Of a stretch of DNA of 64,000 nt, positions 24,701 to 33,168 are shown piece after piece. This DNA comes from Marinomonas posidonica_A (lineage in GTDB: Bacteria; Pseudomonadota; Gammaproteobacteria; Pseudomonadales; Marinomonadaceae). The notes beneath the pieces were generated by a model. It did no database searches. It was given only the letters and a program-made list of their open reading frames with translations, and was not told where the DNA came from. Position 1 is the stretch's first letter; every line of letters starts with the position of its first letter. Where the stretch lies: the NCBI RefSeq assembly GCF_043643765.1, contig NZ_JBHZSP010000003.1:1-64000 (forward strand), read 5' to 3'. The position numbers were made by a program, and so were the translations under genes.

Positions 24701-24763
24701 CACTAAGCTGATAACGAGAATAGGGTAGAAGACAAATAGGCGAAACTGGTGACGGGTTATCAT
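21722..24763 (-). CDS. DUF748/AsmA-like envelope protein with OmpA-like tail
   Basis: 1013 aa. One N-terminal membrane helix (residues ~10-33), a very long periplasmic beta-rich body and a C-terminal OmpA-like segment (PATLDESQKAQARELAQAR followed by DRLKDYL and GIRSSRILLCS). The DUF748 blocks are visible near the N-terminus (ITRHQFRLFVFYP ... LEHAELAIEFWPLF) and in VPLNIAVGILKDSDNNIDLD then PLSGDVDNPEFGW. DUF748 proteins belong to the AsmA/TamB/YhdP-like class thought to bridge the periplasm for lipid movement; that role is inferred here. Confidence 0.85.
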   Translation of the reverse strand: MITRHQFRLFVFYPILVISLVMMCLWGAAPFVAKHYLQDFFQQHGQSATLDAPNIDFFPPRLEVNNLIVQQQNIPTLTLEHAELAIEFWPLFNQTLAVSIADIAGLNLNVEQQANNWIIAGLDLAKLTSDSTEKSDVAESNQSKADMDPNANGSPWRISVPQIQVKNAFVDLTRDTKQNENAQTDRLGLTYLEVQNLIGQGLDWQADIALSAQVNDATLRLDSELNYQKKQANLVINTLTTDLSVDSIRHFLPVDYQTTEGDITLNTALSLTHDATSGQFKLDASSFNLDLKNAFVPVKQAQSIRLQAANLDLKNSQLDYALPPKATDADHEIINLTANTKLTLKASDVSIQQGEQSLAWQTLDITSPIKAISDESGYQLQSDRSTLALSELKLSSDSLILSGQALALQLANLDLTLATDKQIKVTVDSQFNSQQMAVKQAGNSLSYQSLALDSQLAFLQDAQHTQAQSKAFSLQLDEFNGDLINGQSISLQTTKLKADQLTLDQTTDQSPIATSLSGRQVSLSTEGLDSYASQDKRLAAWQSSQLSGVNFEQQGNLFSVQAERLDVNQISLSDHLDAPDMPALATLGKISISQLEADQDAAKIDTINTQDVIINLLLDVEKNLANLVSINDTPATLPEPKLQPNATPRVSDIRESSPSSTQETETTESAFKAPYQLVLNQYAMTGKSHVYVKDDSISPALERTLDIDTLTLANLNTQDEKQAMDVTLKAHNGKYTKIQSDVTLWPLADRLTMQSELTIKEAELPPYSAYLASVLGYQIDSGQLDLDLKLHAQQGLLDGNAHILLREFDLGGRQESGSIMQAGVVPLNIAVGILKDSDNNIDLDIPLSGDVDNPEFGWRNFLFLPVRKALYSASSNYLMQTFIPYANVISIAQLAGDQLLKIRVEPLIFEPTETQLSENQNDFLVQLSQLMKDKEDSQLKACGVTSYVDLGFDTPPATLDESQKAQARELAQARADRLKDYLVSSGIRSSRILLCSLEIDLSKDSQPRVELNF

Positions 24764-24823
24764 GGATGACCTTATGATGGTTTGGAATTTAAATGTCTGT
24801 CAATCTGCAAACAGCGCAGGGTG

Positions 24824-25204
24824 TTAGTCTTGCTGATCTTCGCGGAGCGGTAATCTGAGTAAATAAATGCTGACGCAAACGCCGATGCTTATCAAGCCCA
24901 CCGTTGCCCAGAAACGGTAAACAATCAGCATGGAAATGCTCATTCCGAGCCACATGAAGATAATGGCTCGGTTGCGAGAGCGTTTTGGAATGCCATCTTC
25001 CGATTGCCAATCGCGGACAATGGGGCCGAAGAATTTGTGGTTCAACAGCCAAGAATGGAAACGCTTAGATGACTTGGAAAAACACCAAGCTGCGAGCAGC
25101 ACCAAAGGTGTGGTCGGAAGCAAGGGGAGGTAGATGCCAATAATACCTGTTATTAACGATAACCAGCCGAGTAGCAGGTAAAGGTATTTTTTTGCTGGCA
25201 TCAT
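24824..25204 (-). CDS. ybaN: YbaN (DUF454) inner-membrane protein
   Basis: 126 aa from ATG 25204 (the adjacent ATG at 25201 is equally possible; AAGGTGG sits just upstream). Three to four helices: LYLLLGWLSLITGIIGIYLP, then LPTTPLVLLAAWCFSKSSKR with conserved HSWLLNHKFFGPIVRDW in between-loop position. These are the DUF454/YbaN signatures. Function unknown. Confidence 0.9.
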   Translation of the reverse strand: MMPAKKYLYLLLGWLSLITGIIGIYLPLLPTTPLVLLAAWCFSKSSKRFHSWLLNHKFFGPIVRDWQSEDGIPKRSRNRAIIFMWLGMSISMLIVYRFWATVGLISIGVCVSIYLLRLPLREDQQD

Positions 25205-25267
25205 AGCAACCACCTTATGGACGAAGCGAAGACAGTAAAAATCTGCGATAGGGTTTCATTATGGTGC

Positions 25268-25936
25268 TTATTGACCAGAATTGAAAATCGCAGACATGTC
25301 ATCTTCGGTTTCGTTAGCAATTAACGGCCAGCCACCAAGGCGTTTCCAACGGTTCACCATTTCACAAAATAATTCGGCGGTTTTTTCCGTATCGTATTTG
25401 GCAGAGTGTGCTTCTGAATTACTGAAAGGAATGGAGGCGACTTCACAGGCTTTGGCCAACACTGTTTGTCCGAACACCAAACCGGCTAAGCTGGCTGTGT
25501 CAAAACTGGAGAAAGGGTGAAATGGGTTGCGCTTGATGTCAGCTCGTTCGATGGCGGCATTTAAAAAACCATGATCGAATGCGGCATTGTGGCCCACTAG
25601 AATCGCCCGTTTACAACCTACAGATTTCAGCTCTTTGCGAACTTTAGCGAACATTTGAGTGATGGCTTCGTTCTCGGTTATGTCTTCTCGACCAGGCTCA
25701 AAAGGATCAATGCCAGTAAAATCCAAAGCGGCTTTTTCAAGGTTGGCACCTTCAAACGGTTTGATTAAAAAGCCAACGGTTTCATGTATATAAAGGTCAC
25801 CATTGTCATCCATTCTTAGGATGCTGGCAGCCATTTCTAACAATGCATCGGTTTTTTGATTAAAGCCTGCGGTTTCGACGTCGATAACAACGGGTAGGAA
25901 GCCGCGGAATCGATCTTTGATTTCATGGTTTGACAA
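25268..25936 (-). CDS. rnt: Ribonuclease T
   Basis: 222 aa DEDD 3'-5' exonuclease. Exo I VVIDVETAGF, Exo II GHNAAFDHGFL and Exo III HSAKYDTEKTAELF supply the four acidic residues and the histidine of the DEDDh group. The N-terminal RFRGFLPVVIDVETAGFN is typical of RNase T, which trims tRNA and 5S/23S rRNA 3' ends. Adjacent to divergent motY as in pseudomonads. Confidence 0.96.
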   Translation of the reverse strand: MSNHEIKDRFRGFLPVVIDVETAGFNQKTDALLEMAASILRMDDNGDLYIHETVGFLIKPFEGANLEKAALDFTGIDPFEPGREDITENEAITQMFAKVRKELKSVGCKRAILVGHNAAFDHGFLNAAIERADIKRNPFHPFSSFDTASLAGLVFGQTVLAKACEVASIPFSNSEAHSAKYDTEKTAELFCEMVNRWKRLGGWPLIANETEDDMSAIFNSGQ

Positions 25937-26029
25937 AAGAAGGTCCTTAATTCTGCCGCTTGTATAAGATTAACGGTACAATAGGATTTGATGATAACAC
26001 AACTGATTACGCTTGAACGAGATGTCTCA

Positions 26030-26917
26030 ATGGGAATTGCCCAACAACTGCTAATTCGAACAACGTTTTTACTGACGGCTGGGTTAAGTTTTAACCAGGC
26101 CCATGCATTGACTCATTATCAGTCCGGAATTACCGATTCTGAATGGCTGCTATCAGGGGACATTTTCTCTTGTAGCTTGACGCACCCAGTACCGCATTAT
26201 GGTGAAGGTCAGTTCATTAAAGAAGCCGGTGAGCCAATGAAGTTTGTGTTGCAGCCTAGAAATGAAAAGCTCGGACCGGGTCAGGTATACATTATTTCTC
26301 AAGCGCCGGATTGGTCTCCTGGCAGCAAACCTGAAACCTTGGATATTTTACCCTATCCGGGATACGGGCTGACGGTGGAAGTGGGCGGTAAAGTGGCAGA
26401 ACGCATGCTGACCAGTTTAGACCGCGGACGTCATCCTGTTGTCGCTGGTCGTGCTTGGGAAAACAGTAAAGAAACCGTTGAAGTGGGCTTGTCGAATATC
26501 AATTTCGCCCCCGCCTATAATGAATTTCGTCGTTGCTTAGCCACCTTGTTACCCGTTAATTATGATCAAATTGCACGAACGGCAGCTTTATTTCCTTTAA
26601 ATGGCGTGGATTTAACGGAGCGAATCAAAGCGCGTTTGGATTTGGTGGCGCTGTATGTGTCGTCCGATCCAAGTGTTGAATACATTTACATTGATGGCCA
26701 TACCGATAACATAGGTTCTCGTCGAGATAACCGTGAACTGTCGAAAATTCGAGCGGAAAAGGTGACGGCCTACTTATTAGAAAAAGGTGTCGCCGCGGGT
26801 AAAATTATTTCTCGTTATCACGGTGAGCGTTACCCATCGACCAGCAATAATGATGTGCAAGGTCGTGAGCGTAACCGACGGGTGACCATTCGGTTAGAAA
26901 AAAATGACATCAATTAG
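26030..26917 (+). CDS. motY: Sodium-driven flagellar motor T-ring protein MotY
   Basis: 295 aa from ATG 26030 (signal peptide LIRTTFLLTAGLSFNQAHA); the frame is open back to 25991. The N-terminal MotY domain (residues ~20-150, with SGITDSEWLLSGDIFSCSLT and the GEPM-KFVLQPR block) joins a C-terminal OmpA-like peptidoglycan-binding domain (residues ~165-290): IDGHTDNIGSRRDNRELSKI ... RGRERNRRV-type end seen as QGRERNRRVTIRL. MotY forms the periplasmic T-ring around PomAB/MotAB stators. Gene order rnt-motY-argG supports it. Confidence 0.92.
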   Translation: MGIAQQLLIRTTFLLTAGLSFNQAHALTHYQSGITDSEWLLSGDIFSCSLTHPVPHYGEGQFIKEAGEPMKFVLQPRNEKLGPGQVYIISQAPDWSPGSKPETLDILPYPGYGLTVEVGGKVAERMLTSLDRGRHPVVAGRAWENSKETVEVGLSNINFAPAYNEFRRCLATLLPVNYDQIARTAALFPLNGVDLTERIKARLDLVALYVSSDPSVEYIYIDGHTDNIGSRRDNRELSKIRAEKVTAYLLEKGVAAGKIISRYHGERYPSTSNNDVQGRERNRRVTIRLEKNDIN

Positions 26918-26942
26918 TCTACCGTTTAATAGTATGAATTGA

Positions 26943-26984
26943 TTTCTCTTCTAAAAGCCTTATTTTCTCTTCTAAAAGCCTTAT
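26943..26984. repeat. Tandem 21-bp duplication
   Basis: TTTCTCTTCTAAAAGCCTTAT is present twice head to tail (26943-26963, 26964-26984). It duplicates the left arm of the motY terminator. Confidence 0.9.
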
Positions 26985-27006
26985 TTTCTCGCGAAATAAG
27001 GCTTTT
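26974..27006 (+). terminator. motY terminator
   Basis: 13-base arms AAAAGCCTTATTT / AAATAAGGCTTTT with loop TCTCGCG and a terminal T5 run. The tandem duplication provides a second possible left arm 21 bases upstream. Confidence 0.88.
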
Positions 27007-27130
27007 TACTTGCTAAGCCAGTAGCGAAAATTTAAACTTACAGCCCCTTTTTTAAAATTATTTGCGCCGCCGTGTACTGGTTTGAAGGCATTGGCGTGGG
27101 AGCGCGAGCTCGTTGAGGAGAATAGAAATA

Positions 27131-28360
27131 ATGTCTGACGTGAAGAAGGTAGTGCTTGCCTATTCAGGCGGCCTGGATACTTCCGTAATCGTGAAGTGGC
27201 TTCAAGAAGAGTATAACTGTGAAGTGGTGACCTTTACCGCTGACCTAGGACAGGGTGAAGAGGTTGAACCAGCTCGCGCGAAAGCTCAAGCGTTGGGTAT
27301 TAAAGAAATCTACATCGAAGATTTGCGTGAAGAGTTTGTCCGCGACTTCGTATTCCCTATGTTCCGAGCGAACACTATTTATGAAGGTGAATACCTACTA
27401 GGTACGTCAATTGCTCGTCCTTTGATTGCTAAGCGTCTGATTGAAATTGCCAATGAAACCGGTGCAGATGCTATTTCTCACGGTGCGACGGGTAAAGGTA
27501 ATGACCAAGTTCGTTTTGAATTAGGTGCTTACGCATTGAAGCCAGGCGTTAAAGTGATTGCACCTTGGCGTGAATGGGACTTAACGTCTCGTGAAACGCT
27601 AATGGCGTACTGTGAAGAACACAAAATCCCAGTGGATTTCTCAACTAAGAAGAAAAAATCACCATACTCAATGGATGCGAACTTGCTTCACATCTCTTAC
27701 GAAGGTGATCAGTTAGAAGATCCTTGGATGGAAGCTGAATCTGACATGTGGCGTTGGTCTGTTTCTCCTGAAGAAGCACCAAACGAAGCAACATACATTG
27801 AAATCGGTTACGAAAAAGGTGACCCAGTATCATTGAATGGTGAAGCGTTATCACCTGCAACCATGTTAGAAACATTGAACAAAATTGGTGGCGAAAACGG
27901 TATTGGCCGTGTCGATATCGTCGAAAACCGTTTTGTTGGTATGAAAGCTCGTGGCTGTTACGAAACACCTGGTGGCACCATCATGATGAAAGCTCACCGT
28001 GCGATTGAATCTATCACTTTGGATCGTGAAGCGATGCATTTGAAAGATGAAATGATGCCGCGTTATGCGAAAATCATCTACAACGGTTTCTGGTGGTCAG
28101 AAGAGCGTCGTATGATGCAAGCCTTGATCGATACGTCTCAAGAGCACGTAAGTGGCACGGTTCGTCTTAAATTGTATAAAGGCAACGTAGAAGTGGTTGG
28201 CCGTCAATCACCAAATAGCTTGTTCGATAGCTCTGTGGCGACATTCGAAGATGACGCTGGTGCTTATGATCAGAAAGATGCGGCTGGCTTCATTAAGTTG
28301 AATGCTTTGCGTATGCGCATCGCGGCGCAAAAAGGCCGTGGCTTTCTAGATAAAAAATAA
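27131..28360 (+). CDS. argG: Argininosuccinate synthase
   Basis: 409 aa from ATG 27131 (MSDVKKVVLAYSGGLDTS), with GAGGAGAATAG upstream; the frame extends six codons further but aligns poorly there. The PP-loop AYSGGLDTS binds ATP. Other conserved blocks: GATGKGNDQVRFELG and SPYSMDANLLHISYEG. Catalyses citrulline + aspartate + ATP to argininosuccinate in arginine synthesis. Its neighbours rnt and motY match the pseudomonad order. Confidence 0.97.
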   Translation: MSDVKKVVLAYSGGLDTSVIVKWLQEEYNCEVVTFTADLGQGEEVEPARAKAQALGIKEIYIEDLREEFVRDFVFPMFRANTIYEGEYLLGTSIARPLIAKRLIEIANETGADAISHGATGKGNDQVRFELGAYALKPGVKVIAPWREWDLTSRETLMAYCEEHKIPVDFSTKKKKSPYSMDANLLHISYEGDQLEDPWMEAESDMWRWSVSPEEAPNEATYIEIGYEKGDPVSLNGEALSPATMLETLNKIGGENGIGRVDIVENRFVGMKARGCYETPGGTIMMKAHRAIESITLDREAMHLKDEMMPRYAKIIYNGFWWSEERRMMQALIDTSQEHVSGTVRLKLYKGNVEVVGRQSPNSLFDSSVATFEDDAGAYDQKDAAGFIKLNALRMRIAAQKGRGFLDKK

Positions 28361-28391
28361 AGACTAATATTGTTTTATTCGTGTTTCTAAG

Positions 28392-28427
28392 AAACGCTCC
28401 TTCCAAATTGGATTGAGCGTTTTTTTA
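28392..28427 (+). terminator. argG terminator
   Basis: AAACGCTC and GAGCGTTT arms enclose an inner ccaaattgg pairing. Followed by T7. Confidence 0.85.
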
Positions 28428-28564
28428 TGTTTTGTCCAATTGGTCAAAATTTGCTAATTTATCCATTGATGAAGCCGACGAGTGACTTTTTTATCGTACA
28501 CTCTTGGCTGCGAATAAAAATGGGCCAAGTGTTTGGCTTTGTGTCACCCAGAAGGATGGGCAAT

Positions 28565-29458
28565 ATGACAATTTATAATGTTGGTTCGATTAATCTCGAC
28601 CATCTCTATCAGTTAGACCATTTCGTTCGACCTGGTGAAACCATGGCCTCAGACCATTATCAGTGTTTACTGGGAGGAAAAGGGGCGAATCAATCCGTTG
28701 CTTTGGCCAAAGCGGGCGCTGACGTGAAACACGTTGGCGCGATTCACCATAGCGATCAAAGTGTGGTGACACAATTACAGTCTTTGGGGGTCGACACCAG
28801 TTTGATCCGACAAATTGATGTACCAACAGGACACGCGATTATTCAGCTGACGAAAGAAGCGGAAAATTCGATTATTCTCTACCAAGGTGCGAACCATGCT
28901 TTAACAGAAGAGCAGGTGGATCAGGTATTGGAAAAGGCTCAGCAGGGCGATTGGGTGTTACTGCAAAATGAGACCAATCTCATTGAATATGTGATGCAGA
29001 AAGCGCAACAGCAAGGTGTAAAAGTGGCTTTTAATCCTGCGCCAATGGACGCAGCTCTGACCAAACAAGTACTTGGTTTGGTGGATTTATTGATCGTGAA
29101 TGAAGTGGAGGCGATGGACTTAATCGGCACGCCTGACATTGATAGCACCATTGCGGCTTTTCCAGACGCTTACCCAGATTTAGCGGTACTGATGACGTTA
29201 GGTAAAGCCGGTGTGTGTTATTTCAATGGTGAAGAACGTATTCAAGTTGAGGCTTTTTCCGTGCAGGCCGTTGATACCACGGCCGCTGGTGATACGTTTA
29301 TTGGTTTTTGCCTGTCGGCCATGATGAAAGGCCAAGGCATGGCCGAATCCATCCGACGTGCTTGTGCCGCTTCGGCAATATGTGTCACCCGTTTAGGGGC
29401 GGCTTCATCTATACCCACGCAGCAAGAAGTGACTGAATTTCTTGCTCAGCATGACTAG
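28565..29458 (+). CDS. rbsK: Ribokinase-like PfkB sugar kinase
   Basis: 297 aa from ATG 28565, where AGGATGGGCAAT precedes and MTIYNVGSINLDHLYQ matches the family start; the frame is open 46 codons further left but that part does not look like a kinase. PfkB signatures: GGKGANQSVALAKAGA and DTTAAGDTFIGFCLSAMM (anion hole and catalytic Asp). Phosphorylates ribose or a related sugar. The next gene, a nucleoside hydrolase, would supply ribose, and the two genes are 22 bases apart. Confidence 0.88.
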   Translation: MTIYNVGSINLDHLYQLDHFVRPGETMASDHYQCLLGGKGANQSVALAKAGADVKHVGAIHHSDQSVVTQLQSLGVDTSLIRQIDVPTGHAIIQLTKEAENSIILYQGANHALTEEQVDQVLEKAQQGDWVLLQNETNLIEYVMQKAQQQGVKVAFNPAPMDAALTKQVLGLVDLLIVNEVEAMDLIGTPDIDSTIAAFPDAYPDLAVLMTLGKAGVCYFNGEERIQVEAFSVQAVDTTAAGDTFIGFCLSAMMKGQGMAESIRRACAASAICVTRLGAASSIPTQQEVTEFLAQHD

Positions 29459-29480
29459 CTTAAAAAGAGGAACAGGCGAT

Positions 29481-30422
29481 ATGGCTCGTAAAATTATTAT
29501 TGATACGGATCCAGGCATTGATGATGCTATGGCGATTTTCTTTGCTTTCCAAGCGCCACAATTAGAGGTACTTGGTCTGACCACAACCTTTGGTAATGTG
29601 TCGGTGGATTTAGCTACTCAAAATGCCATCACCTTAACGGAAATTGCAAAAGTCGATGTGCCTGTTGCTAAAGGTGTTGCGGTACCGAGTGTTATTGCAC
29701 CACGACCACATCCGGATTTTGTGCATGGTACAGATGGGTTCGGTAATATCGATTGGCCAGCACCAAAGGGTCAAGCTGTTGAGCAAAGTGCTGCGCAGTT
29801 TATTGTGGATGCAGTACGCGCCAACCCTGGTGAAGTGACGATCGTCGCGCTTGGGCCTTTAGGAAACTTAGCGAAAGTCTTAGAGTTGGACCCTGAAGTG
29901 GCCAATCTAGTAGATGAAGTGGTGTTGATGGGCGGCACAGCGATTGAATACGGTAACGTTTCCCCTGTGGCTGAGGCGAACATTATGAACGACCCTCATG
30001 CGGCTGATAAGGTCTTTACCGCGCCTTGGCAGGTGACCATGATAGGTTTAGATGTGACGCACCAAGTCTTGTTAGACAATGGCGTGCTTGAGCGTATTCG
30101 TGAAGCCAATCCGACTGAAGGTGGTTTCTTGTACGATTGCGCGCAGCATTACATCAATTTCTACAGCAGTCGATTTGATATGGATGGCTGTTACTTCCAT
30201 GATGCGTCGACCATTGCTTATCTTATGGACCCAAGCATCTTTGGGGTTGAGCTTGGTGCGGTACGTGTTGCTTGTGAAGGCATCGGTATTGGTCAAACTA
30301 TCTTTGCACCAGAAGGCATGACTTTCCCTGAGCCACATTGGACAGACGTGCCAATGACACAGGTGTGCATGGAAGTAGACAGTGACAAGCTGCTTAAGCT
30401 GTTTGAAACGACATTATCTTAA
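29481..30422 (+). CDS. Inosine-uridine-preferring nucleoside hydrolase (Rih-like)
   Basis: 313 aa from ATG 29481 after GAGGAACAGG. The Ca2+-binding signature DTDPGIDDAMAIFFA is at residues 8-22; the active-site motif VLMGGTA and a late HDASTIAYLMDPS histidine match IUNH enzymes. Cleaves the N-glycosidic bond of ribonucleosides to a base and ribose. With the preceding kinase this makes a two-gene nucleoside/ribose salvage operon. Whether it prefers purines or pyrimidines is not clear. Confidence 0.92.
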   Translation: MARKIIIDTDPGIDDAMAIFFAFQAPQLEVLGLTTTFGNVSVDLATQNAITLTEIAKVDVPVAKGVAVPSVIAPRPHPDFVHGTDGFGNIDWPAPKGQAVEQSAAQFIVDAVRANPGEVTIVALGPLGNLAKVLELDPEVANLVDEVVLMGGTAIEYGNVSPVAEANIMNDPHAADKVFTAPWQVTMIGLDVTHQVLLDNGVLERIREANPTEGGFLYDCAQHYINFYSSRFDMDGCYFHDASTIAYLMDPSIFGVELGAVRVACEGIGIGQTIFAPEGMTFPEPHWTDVPMTQVCMEVDSDKLLKLFETTLS

Positions 30423-30461
30423 CGGAAAATATATGACGTCTTAACGTGACGTTTGTGCGTT

Positions 30462-30499
30462 AAAAAAACCACAAAGGCATTGGCCTTTGTGGTTTTTTT
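30462..30499. terminator. Bidirectional terminator
   Basis: 17-base perfect arms A7CCACAAAGGC / GCCTTTGTGGT7 with a four-base loop. It ends the nucleoside hydrolase operon and also the converging gene at 30551-30877. Confidence 0.95.
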
Positions 30500-30550
30500 A
30501 TGGGCTTTTTATGACAGAAATAGGCGGAATGATTTGCCCTTGTTGGCACA

Positions 30551-30877
30551 TTACTCGTGTGCTTCAACGAAGTCTCTAATAAAGGCCACATCTTTGTCTG
30601 AAATGGTGTGGTACTTGAGTTTAATGTAATGCTTGTTGTGTTCGTTGAAAATGTCGAGATCGGGATCACACAATACCTTAATCAGTTTGCGCTCGCCTTC
30701 GTGCATGGCTTTCAGTTCCAACTTAACCATTTTGGAACCTTCTAGCCCAGTTGGTGCTTCCACTTCAATCATCTTGGTTGAGATGTGGGTGCAGTGAATT
30801 GGCATAACCTTGCCATTGGTAAGATACAAAGAGCCCGTCCAAAAGCAGCGGACATAAGGTGATTGGGTAATAGACAT
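30551..30877 (-). CDS. Conserved small protein, possibly PilZ-like
   Basis: 108 aa, beta-rich first half (YVRCFWTGSLYLTNGKVMPI, then HCTHISTKMIEVEAP) and helical end (DVAFIRDFVEAHE). The fold and length recall PilZ-type proteins, but the c-di-GMP signature RxxxR...[DN]xSxxG is not present, so any PilZ domain would be a non-binding variant. Conserved hypothetical status is safest. Single gene in front of a shared terminator. Confidence 0.6.
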   Translation of the reverse strand: MSITQSPYVRCFWTGSLYLTNGKVMPIHCTHISTKMIEVEAPTGLEGSKMVKLELKAMHEGERKLIKVLCDPDLDIFNEHNKHYIKLKYHTISDKDVAFIRDFVEAHE

Positions 30878-31031
30878 GGGTCAATCCTTTCCTATCTATG
30901 AGGTGTCGCCTGTGGCGTTATTGGTAACAGTATAGTGCATGTTTTTTGGGGAAGGAAGGAAGGCAAATCAATAGATTGAAAGAAGGGGGCGAAATTCAAT
31001 CTATTGATTTTTGGTACTGATTTTAGCGAAT

Positions 31032-32369
31032 TTAGCCGAATTTCTTGATACTTTCCCCTAGCGCGTCAATAAGGCTACTCATTTCAGATTCCTCCGTTGT
31101 GAACGGTGGCGCCAATTGAATGGTGTCACCGCCATAACGTACATAATAGCCTTTATCCCACATGGACATCGCAATTTGGAAAGGGCGTTTCGCAGGTTCT
31201 CCGTCAGCGGCGGCTAAGGTAATGCCAGCGGCAAAGCCATAGTTACGAATGTCCGTAATGGCATCGCTTGCGCCTTTTAAGGAATGAACGTAATTTTCCC
31301 ATGTTGGACTCATTTGATGAACTCGCTCAATCAGTCCTTGAGAACGAATGGTTTCTAAAGACGCTAAACCCGCCGCACAAGCAATAGGGTGGGATGAATA
31401 GGTATAGCCATGAGGAATCTCTAGCATATAATCTGCGCCACCAGTGTCCATAAAGGTATCGTAAATTTCCTGTTTAAATACCGCCGCGCCCATTGGAATG
31501 ACACCATTAGTCACTTGTTTTGCCATGGTGATGATGTCAGGCGTGACACCAAAGGCTTCAGAACCAGATTGCGCTCCCATACGGCCAAATGCGGTGATGA
31601 CTTCATCAAAGATCAACAGGATGTTGTGCTGGTCGCAAATTTCCCGCAAACGTTGTAAGTAGCCTTTTGGTGGTACGATCACGCCTGCTGAGCCCGACAT
31701 AGGCTCAACAATGACAGCGGCGATGTTAGAGGCATCGTGCATGGCAATCATGTTCAGCAGTTCTTCTGCTCGTTCTTTGCCTGTGTCTGCCATGCCTTTG
31801 CTGAACTCTGTGCCTGGTACTTGAGTATGAGGTAAATGGTACGACTCTAAGCCTTGTCCATATAAAATTCGGTTCGCTGGAATGCCACCCACGCTGAAAC
31901 CAGAAATGCCTGCACCATGATAACCTTTAGCGCGACCAATGAACTTAGTCTTGGTGCCCATGCCTTTTTTGCGCCAATAGGCTCGCGCTACTTTGAGTGC
32001 GGTATCCACGGATTCAGAACCTGAGCCTGTAAAGAAAACACGGTTTAAACCCGCTGGCATGAACTGAGTGATTTTCTCTGCCAGCTGAAAAGACTTTTCG
32101 TGACCAAATTGAAAGGCAGGGGAGTAATCGAGTGTTTTGACTTGCTTGGCTACGGCTTCGTTGATGGCGGGGACGCTGTGCCCTAGACCACAGGTCCAAA
32201 GACCTGACAAGCCGTCAAAGATCTGGCGGCCATCCGCATCTGTGTAATAGTGGCCGGATGCCGCTGTGATAATACGAGGATCTTTCTTAAATTGACGGTT
32301 GCCTGTGTAGGCCATCCAATGGGCATCAAGTTGAGCTTGAGTTAGGTTGGTTTTAGCGATGTGGCTCAT
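31032..32369 (-). CDS. Omega-amino acid:pyruvate aminotransferase (class III)
   Basis: 445 aa PLP enzyme, fold type I, class III. Motifs: FTGSGSESVDTALKVARAYW (cofactor phosphate binding), LLIFDEVITAFGRMG (Asp pairs with the pyridine N) and ITMAKQVTNGVIPMGAA (Schiff-base Lys). The start ...DAHWMAYTGNRQFKKDPRII and the LWTCGLGH block match beta-alanine/omega-amino acid:pyruvate transaminases, which often serve amine or polyamine catabolism. There is no adjacent methylmalonate-semialdehyde dehydrogenase gene to confirm the pathway. Confidence 0.9.
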   Translation of the reverse strand: MSHIAKTNLTQAQLDAHWMAYTGNRQFKKDPRIITAASGHYYTDADGRQIFDGLSGLWTCGLGHSVPAINEAVAKQVKTLDYSPAFQFGHEKSFQLAEKITQFMPAGLNRVFFTGSGSESVDTALKVARAYWRKKGMGTKTKFIGRAKGYHGAGISGFSVGGIPANRILYGQGLESYHLPHTQVPGTEFSKGMADTGKERAEELLNMIAMHDASNIAAVIVEPMSGSAGVIVPPKGYLQRLREICDQHNILLIFDEVITAFGRMGAQSGSEAFGVTPDIITMAKQVTNGVIPMGAAVFKQEIYDTFMDTGGADYMLEIPHGYTYSSHPIACAAGLASLETIRSQGLIERVHQMSPTWENYVHSLKGASDAITDIRNYGFAAGITLAAADGEPAKRPFQIAMSMWDKGYYVRYGGDTIQLAPPFTTEESEMSSLIDALGESIKKFG

Positions 32370-32520
32370 AGCATCCTCATTATCATGGGTAAAAACATAA
32401 TAATGAGCATGCCTTGAAGGAAAGGTTAGATAAATGTCAGGTTAGTTAAATTTAGTTTAGCTTTTATTTAACTAAATGGTGTTGGTTAATTGAGCGCTCG
32501 CGATAACAAAAAAATAAGAT

Positions 32521-33156
32521 TTAATCGGATGTTTTTTCTTTAAATTCACACAAATCTTCAATGATGCAAGCACCACATTTGGGTTTACGGGCGACGCAAA
32601 TGTAGCGACCGTGAAGAATCATCCAGTGATGGGCGTCCAGTAGAAATTCTTTTGGGACGAATTTTAAGAGTTTCATTTCCACTTCTAAGACGTTTTTTCC
32701 AGGAGCCACTTTGGTGCGATTACTGAAGCGGAAGATGTGGGTGTCCACAGCCATAGCAATTTGTCGAAAGGCGGTGTTCAATACCACATTTGCCGTTTTG
32801 CGCCCAACCCCTGGTAGCGCTTCAAGGGCTTCACGGGTTTCAGGTACTTGGCTATTGTGTTGTTCGACCAAAATTTTGCAGGTTTTAATGGCATTTTCGG
32901 CTTTGGCATTAAAGAGGCCAATGGTTTTTATGTACTCTTTTAACCCCTCCACACCCAAAGCCAACATGCTCTCAGGTGTGTTGGCGACGGGAAAGAGTTT
33001 GCGTGTGGCTTTATTAACACTGACGTCCGTCGCTTGTGCTGAAAGCAAAACCGCAATCAATAACTCAAACGGTGAATGGTATTCCAGTTCGGTCATTGGG
33101 TTAGGGTTTTCCGCTCGTAATCTGGAAAAGATTTCATGGCGTTTGGCTTTATTCAT
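32521..33156 (-). CDS. nth: Endonuclease III (DNA glycosylase/AP lyase)
   Basis: 211 aa. Helix-hairpin-helix LPGVGRKTANVVLNTAF contains the catalytic Lys; VDTHIFRFSNR has the catalytic Asp. The C-terminus binds a [4Fe-4S] cluster with spacing C-x6-C-x2-C-x5-C (CVARKPKCGACIIEDLC). Removes oxidised pyrimidines. Last gene of the rsxABCDGE-nth operon, the same order as E. coli, separated from rsxE by 12 bases. Confidence 0.97.
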   Translation of the reverse strand: MNKAKRHEIFSRLRAENPNPMTELEYHSPFELLIAVLLSAQATDVSVNKATRKLFPVANTPESMLALGVEGLKEYIKTIGLFNAKAENAIKTCKILVEQHNSQVPETREALEALPGVGRKTANVVLNTAFRQIAMAVDTHIFRFSNRTKVAPGKNVLEVEMKLLKFVPKEFLLDAHHWMILHGRYICVARKPKCGACIIEDLCEFKEKTSD

Positions 33157-33168
33157 TTGTGAGCAACC

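Noticed and set aside
28427..28564. 46-codon N-terminal extension of the ribokinase frame
   Set aside because: It overlaps the argG terminator, has no ribosome site and no PfkB similarity.
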